64,000 nt of DNA from Xanthostigma xanthostigma (taxonomy: Eukaryota; Arthropoda; Insecta; Raphidioptera; Raphidiidae), in assembly GCA_963575645.1 (NCBI GenBank), contig OY754469.1, positions 37,344,753 through 37,408,752 of the forward strand. The letters run 5' to 3'. The position numbers and the translations under genes are program-made. Numbering within the stretch: the stretch's first letter is position 1; every line of letters begins with the position of its first letter. Shown in pieces: positions 58,589-64,000 of this stretch. The notes below the pieces were generated by a model that worked only from the letters and a program-made list of their open reading frames with translations, was not told where the DNA came from and searched no databases.

Positions 58589-59299
58589 CTAGCAGTCCCG
58601 CCCGGTTTCACCCGGGTGCAAAAGAACGAATGGGGAAGGAAGGGACATGATTACGCACATTCATCTTAGTTTACCGAGATGAATGTTGTGTCCAAACTTC
58701 ATAATGATCGGCGTTACCGTTCAAAAGTTTTTGTCGTTAAAAAGCAGTACTTATACTTTTTTTAAGTAATAAATTTCTTTTAATATAATAAATATTTAAT
58801 TGAAAACACTGTAGGAAAATTATTTTTATATATAGGTGCCTATAGTTGTAACAGTTTTCAAATGAGCTATTTTAATTCTATTTATTTAATTTTAATTAGT
58901 CATAACAAAATTTTAAAAAATTGAAATGTAAACCTTAGAAGAAAGCAATGTAGAAAATAAAAAATAAATAAAAATATATTCGCCAACCTGGGGCTTGAAC
59001 CCTTACACTCTCCCGACTGAGCTACCCGGCCTTGTACTTTTTAACGCTAATATTGCAGTATTTAGTTAAGGCATTTCACCTGACAATATTTGTCGGACAG
59101 ACTAATTTTGAGACACATCTTGCAACATTTTTCATTTATGTTCCGCTTCTATTGGTCGTAGCGTAATATTATATAACCTACAGCCTTCCTCGATAAATGG
59201 GCTATTCAACAAAAAATTTTTTTTTCAATTCGAATCAGTAGTTTCTGAGATTAGCGCGTTCAAACAAACAAACTCTTCAGCTTTATATATTAGTATAGA
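58589..59299 (-). mobile_element. Complete Helitron-like family I, tRNA-like insert
   Basis: Minus strand: TCTATACTAATATATAAAG after A, to GGGACTGCTAG before T. 711 bp. The tRNA-like insert at 58981-59032 has lost its anticodon arm. No ORF. Confidence 0.85.
58981..59032 (-). repeat. tRNA-like insert, anticodon arm deleted
   Basis: GCCGGGTAGCTCAGTCGGGA joins GGGTTCAAGCCCC directly; the A and B boxes survive, which would still allow polymerase III binding. Confidence 0.65.
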
Positions 59300-60949
59300 T
59301 AATATATGTGAGATCGGTTAAGTGGCTGTAGCAAACGATCTGCAAAACATTGCTTTAAGTAAATAATCGTCTCTGTTTACAAAAGTTTCGTAACTTCGAT
59401 TCGTTGGTGACAGCACAGCACAGCTTCACTTAAAGTGAACGGCAGGCTTCACTCGGTTCAGCAGAATAAAACCTTGTCGGAAGCGGTGGAAGTCACGGGT
59501 TCATTATGGTGGAGGCGACGTTTTCGAAACATGTTTATTAGAAATAAAAAAAAACAATTTTTTGTAAAAAATTTGTAACATTGAAATAAATAATAACTAA
59601 TTTAGAGTTTATAATTATAAAAACGTAGGTCGTGGCTATATATAATATAAAAGAGTTTAAATAAACCAAACTTTTAGAATAATTATGAACCCAAAAGTAG
59701 CAATTATTATTTTTTTTAGTACATTTTTATAGACTATTATTTTTTACATTTTCTTTAATTATTTTTAAATTTTTAATCATTCTGCAAAAAAATCAAGCAC
59801 GTTAAATACAGAATTATGTTTTGGGGTAGCCGTACATCCGATCTTCATGGAGTCTTTTTAACCCTTTACAAGCGACGAAGCTTTTTTTGTTTTTGATTAT
59901 TTAGGGATCAAAGAATCTAGAAAAATTATTAAAAAATTGTGTACCCCTGAGTAACTGTGAAAATAACACGCATGAAATATCCGTGTTTCAGGAAATTTTC
60001 AGAAAAATCTCGAAAACTACGCAACAAAAAATTAGGAAACAAACAGCGTTGAAAAGCTCTTACTAGTGATATCCCACACGACCTAATACAAACATATTTT
60101 TTTATATCAGATTTTGCCCCCTCCCCGAATTTTACGAGAAATATTTTTTAAGTTCTGACTATTGGAATATATAATAGAAAACTTGAACGTTATGTTTCTT
60201 CGATGCAGTGACGTCACTGCTCTTTGGTGGTTCAAATTACGTTCCGTTTTACTTACTTTACTATTATTATTTTTTTTAAAAGCGAAATATTTAAAAAAAA
60301 CTTTCAGTATTACATTTGTCACATCTTTTGCTATTTAAACATTCACATAATATCGAATTATGCGTGTTCCTCCTAATTATCCTTTTCAGCGTGACATCTT
60401 CTTTTAGTTCAAAGTAACTTGACTCAGACAGACGTATAAACGAACGAACGAGTAGGGGTTCCGTTTTTGTGTTTGAGGTACGAAAACTTAAAAATTGTTG
60501 AAATATTATATTCAATATCTTAGAACGACACTTTATCAGGATACAAAGTTTCGAGGACGAATCCTTTTGTGTTTGTTTGAAATGCTTTCAGCTTAAAGAT
60601 ATCAGTTTTCAAAGGGCGCTACTGACAAACGTTTATCGTTGTATATGTGAATGTACGAGTCGAAGGGGGGGGAGGTTGGATAAGTAACATGAGTGGCGCA
60701 CCCTCGTTTTAAATGTTGCTCCAGGGTCACGAGCTGGTTAACTCCAACGCTAGCTTCACAATCCAAGGATGGACATTCTATCTAATCTCTAACCTTATAT
60801 TAAACGCAACGTTTCCGATTGACCGATTTCTGGACTAAAACATTGCTTTAAGCGTTTTGTAAATTTTGCAAAAGGACAACTAGGTGAGTTCGCGTTACGT
60901 ACAAATGTGACGTTTTTGTGCGGGCTATACTAAATTCGTTTATACACTA
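59300..60949. other. Unassigned
   Basis: 59400-59525 is GC-richer with GGTGGAGGCGACG and no clear frame. The ORFs at 60107-60515 (minus) are AT-driven. No element ends found. Confidence 0.35.
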
Positions 60950-61385
60950 CTAGCGGTCCAGCCCGGTTTCGCCGGGTGTAAAAGAACGAATGAGGAAGGG
61001 AGGAACATGAGTACACATATTCATCTTAGTTTACCGAGATGAATGTTGTGTCCAAATTTCATGATGATCAGAGTTACCGGTCAAAAGTTTTTGTCGATAA
61101 AAAGCAGTATTTATAGGTACTTTTTTTAACTAATATTTTTTTTTAATTAATTAAATAAAATTAAAATAAATTTAAATGTAAGCCTTAGAAGAAAGCAATG
61201 TAGAAAATAAAAAAATAAAAATATATTCGCCCAAAGTAGGGCTCGAACTCACGACCCTGATATTGACAGTCGTTTGCTCTACCGATTAAGCTAGCCGGCG
61301 TTGTATTCTGGCAACGCTAATATGAGTATATTTAGTTAGTGCATTTCACGTTAATAGAAGCTTATTTTTGAGATACATTTGGCAA
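60950..61385 (-). mobile_element. Helitron-like family I, tRNA-like insert, truncated
   Basis: Minus-strand 3' end GGACCGCTAG with hairpin; the 5' end TCTATACTAATA is gone beyond about 61385. tRNA-like insert at 61228-61300. Confidence 0.78.
61228..61300 (-). tRNA. tRNA-Lys-derived pseudogene in a Helitron
   Basis: 73 bases with TAGCTTAATCGGTAGAGC as A box and GAGTTCGAGCCCT as B box; anticodon position reads GTC. The acceptor stem is poorly paired. Same insert as 51983-52055. Confidence 0.65.
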
Positions 61386-61572
61386 CAGCGCCCATGTGAC
61401 AGCGAAACATATGTCATATTTTTATAATAAAGTGAAAATCTTTTTAACTTAATTGTTTTATTTATTTTATTTTATAATGGATTTTCATCAAGTAAAGGCA
61501 GAAACTATTAGATTTTATAATAAATACTATTCAATTCTTTGGATGTAACTTAATTTTTTATTTATCCACCAG

Positions 61573-61893
61573 ATGGATATGACAGCAACTGTAAATAGGA
61601 GTTTACCAATCCCTATGATTTTATGTGAAAGTAAATTTGAGCGCTATTGTGGCTTGGTAAATGGCTCCAACATTCTACACATTGTAGGCTGCTTTGGCAA
61701 CAGACAGGAAATCACTGAGTTTAAAACCAGACCAAAGCACAATATTTTATATTATTACTGCCCAAAATACATTTCGTTGTCTGAATTGCATTGTAAAATA
61801 CCGGAAAATGTAATATTAATAGCCGTAAACAAATTTCCTATGCGGAAAAGTTCCCACGAGAGTGCCTCTTGTATAATTTTATGTATAATATAG
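61573..61893 (+). CDS. Unrecognised 106-codon frame
   Basis: The frame starts MDMTATVNRSLPIPMILC and includes CGLVNGSNILHIVGCFGN and LYYYCPKYISLSELHCK. It has eight Cys and a balanced composition, better than the AT-driven frames around it. A pyrimidine-rich tract and CCACCAG just before the ATG would suit a splice acceptor, so an exon is possible. I recognise no domain, and there is no clear donor or poly(A) signal. It lies between a Helitron-like element and the 79-bp satellite, so a captured or transposon-encoded fragment is as likely as a host exon. Confidence 0.3.
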   Translation: MDMTATVNRSLPIPMILCESKFERYCGLVNGSNILHIVGCFGNRQEITEFKTRPKHNILYYYCPKYISLSELHCKIPENVILIAVNKFPMRKSSHESASCIILCII

Positions 61894-61954
61894 GTTTCCG
61901 ATTTAGTATTCAATCTTAAGGATATTAAATTTGTTTAACTAGCTGTTGCTGTCT

Positions 61955-62470
61955 GGTGTGGGTGTGTTGCCTTAACGCCCAGCAGATGGAGCTGTATTCA
62001 ACAGCTGGGTCTTCCGTTGCGGTCTTATATTTAGTATAGCGAGTGTTGGTTTAATGCCCGACAGATGGCGCTGTATTCAACAGTGTAGCTCCCGTTGCGG
62101 TAAAATACTTAGTATAGCGAGTGTTGCTTTAACGCCCAACAGATGGAGCTGTATTCAACAGCTGGACCTCCCGTTGCGGTCTAATATTTAGTATAGCGAG
62201 TGTTGGTTTAATGTCCGACAGATGGCGCTGTATTCAACAGCTGTAGCTCCCATTGCGGTAAAATACTTAGTATAGCGAGTGTCGCTTTAACGCCCAACAG
62301 ATGGCGCTGTATTCAACAGCTGGGTCTTCAGTTGCGGTCTAATATTTAGTATAGCGAGTGTTGGTTTAATGTCCGTCATATGGCGCTGCATTCAACAGCT
62401 GTAGCTCCCGTTGCAGTAAAATACTTAGTATAGCGAGTGTTACTTTAACGTCCAACAGATGGTGCTCTGT
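61955..62470 (+). repeat. 79-bp satellite in alternating dimers
   Basis: AGATGGCGCTGTATTCAAC-type words start at 61984, 62063, 62141, 62220, 62299, 62378 and 62457, a period of 79 (once 78). Odd units are preceded by TTTAACGCC and followed by TCTAATATTTAG, even units by TTTAATGTCC and GTAAAATACTTAG, giving a 158-bp higher-order unit repeated three times. Each monomer holds CAGATG and CAGCTG words. Confidence 0.93.
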
Positions 62471-63220
62471 GACGCTGTTTTACAAAAAAAAGCATACATA
62501 AACTAAACTAAGGAAATTAACTTTCTAAGGTAAACGACGCGTTGCTTTAATGCGGGTTTTTTTTTTTAAAAAAAGCATATTTTCACCTGTCACAGGTGTG
62601 ATGTCTATATAATAGGTATATAAAAATTCGCCCCAATTCGAATGCAACGGTGTGTCAAAATTTTAAAGCAATCGGTGAAAAACTTTCGGAGACTTGCGAT
62701 TTTGAACAATTGAACAATTGAACATTACTGCACTTTTATTTATACAGACGAAAGTTCTGAAATGATCTAAATCGAATATTTTCAGTCTCTGTCTATTTAT
62801 TCTAAAGCTCTGAAAAAAAAATTCAAATCGATTCTCTAGATAAATAAAAAAGTTATAATGATATTAATTTTACATAATTTTGTCATCGTGTCCATTTAAA
62901 TTGATTAAATATTTAGGAAAATAATGGTGACAAAAATTTGAAAATAAAGTGTTTAGGCATTAAGGTGCATAATTAGTGAGAAATACGGGTTTTATTTCAA
63001 AAATATTGCTATTGGGGTTTGTAATTGATATTAATTTCAACTTGGCAAACCGATAGACATATGGACGGACGGACTACGAAATAATACTATAGGGGTCCCG
63101 TTTTTATTTCATTCTAAATTAGGAAATCTGTAAAAGTAACAAAAAATGGAAAATGAATGGATATTAGGTTCAAAAAACCTAGAGCCCAGCTGTTGGTGAC
63201 CCATAACCATTCAGATTTGA
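62471..63220. other. Unassigned, with another dispersed repeat
   Basis: From about 62603 (TCTATATAATAGGTATATAAA, then AATTCGCCCC) to 63110 there may be a further Helitron-like or related element, but its far end is unclear. Confidence 0.35.
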
Positions 63221-63700
63221 AAAGATCCCGCACAAACCTTATGGGATTTGATTCTCGGTTTAATTGATCGAAAATGGTCACTAAGAAAAAGTGTCCATGG
63301 GCGCATAGACTAAAAACCAATAGATTTTTAGCTACAGATATGATAAGCGAGATTTTAGATATAGGGATTGAATTCACAAACATGTTTCATGTTCAACTTT
63401 TGTGCTTTTTTTAAAAATAGAAAAATAGTCGAAGACTAGTTAATGTTGGAAGGTGTAAGCCTGTATTAAATAAAAATGTCATATTTGGATTCAGCGCACT
63501 CGAAAACATGTTTTTAGAGCTTAGGATTTTTTAAGATTGTGAATTCAATGGATATCCCTAATCTGTAGCTAAAAATCTATTGGTTTGAGGCTAAGCACCC
63601 ATGAACATTTTTTCTTAGTGACCTTTAAGCTAGAAAATAAAATAATTTTCGATCAATTTAACCAAGAACCAAATCCCATAAGGTTTGTGCGGAGTCCTTT
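63221..63700. mobile_element. 480-bp TIR element (intact relative of 11.4 kb copy)
   Basis: AAAGATCCCGCACAAACC and GGTTTGTGCGGAGTCCTTT with a second inverted pair inside (AAAGTGTCCATGGGCGC and its partner). Lacks the palindrome present in 11417-12976. The 89-codon minus frame at 63114-63383 is repeat sequence. Confidence 0.8.
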
Positions 63701-64000
63701 CGAAGAAAATCTTCTGTTTTGTTAAAATAGATATTAGATATAGAAATGTTCAATATTTGACTGTATATGTGCCGCTTTAGCAATACAATCTTGTTAAATT
63801 TTAAAACTGTATACATAATAATATTTCATTTAATATCATACTCACGACTATCTGATATAATCAATGCATACAAAAGCAGTTAGAATAAGCTGTTTACGTT
63901 ATAAAAGAATGAATACAGGTCACATTCTAAACAAAACAGTAAGTTTTATATGGCGTAGTACGTTGAAAGTAGTAAAGAAAAAAAACATAAAAAATTCAGT
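63701..64000. other. Nothing recognised
   Basis: AT-rich sequence to the window end, no ORF, no element ends. Confidence 0.4.

Noticed and set aside
51983-61300. Functional tRNA genes
   Set aside because: Stems are broken, anticodons differ from the parent tRNA-Lys, and all copies lie inside transposons.

Overview
The window is eukaryotic, intergenic or intronic, AT-rich DNA, most likely from an insect or another arthropod. This rests on four things: no convincing host exon anywhere, wall-to-wall decayed transposons, arthropod-type TATA plus TCAGT initiator promoters, and TE families typical of insects (PIF/Harbinger with a MADF-domain gene, Tc1/mariner, pogo, hAT, Penelope-like elements, Helitron-like elements). 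I cannot name the species. I see no ribosomal RNA, no functional tRNA, no CRISPR array and no bacterial-style operon. Almost every short ORF here is fortuitous or lies inside a repeat.

Layout. 0-9 kb: unassigned AT-rich DNA, a Helitron-like element (1.8 kb), a foldback element (4.8-5.5 kb), inverted Penelope-like termini (5.8-6.1 kb), a second hammerhead-like Penelope tail (6.6 kb) and a PIF/Harbinger element with a MADF gene fragment (8.0-8.5 kb). 9-16.7 kb: a densely nested zone with hAT MITEs, a 1.05 kb palindrome inside another inverted-repeat element (11.4-13.0 kb), a TTA-flanked MITE and a mariner-like deletion derivative. 16.7-31 kb: a family of large TIR elements, one split by an element flanked by TTAA, then a hAT MITE, an LTR-like segment with a good core promoter, a 1.34 kb hAT element with transposase remains, and several Helitron-like ends. 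31-42 kb: a TIR element holding a 24-bp minisatellite, the 3' end of a non-LTR retrotransposon, a tRNA-headed SINE with a perfect 120-unit AAT tail, a 740-bp foldback, a Penelope palindrome with its own 17-18 bp target duplication, and a mariner transposase relic cut by a PIF MITE. 42-64 kb: Helitron-like elements carrying a tRNA-Lys-derived insert, a GIY-YIG gene relic, pogo/Tigger remnants, piggyBac-like and PIF MITEs, tandem repeats, and a 79-bp satellite arranged in alternating dimers.

How the parts relate. No host pathway is visible; the genes present are fragments of mobile elements. The interest lies in the insertion record: at least eight elements have readable target-site duplications (TTA, TTAA, 8 bp, 17-18 bp), and in two cases an uninterrupted sequence, paralogous or protein-coding, shows what the site looked like before insertion. 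Penelope-type tails with a hammerhead-like motif recur about ten times, often as inverted pairs.
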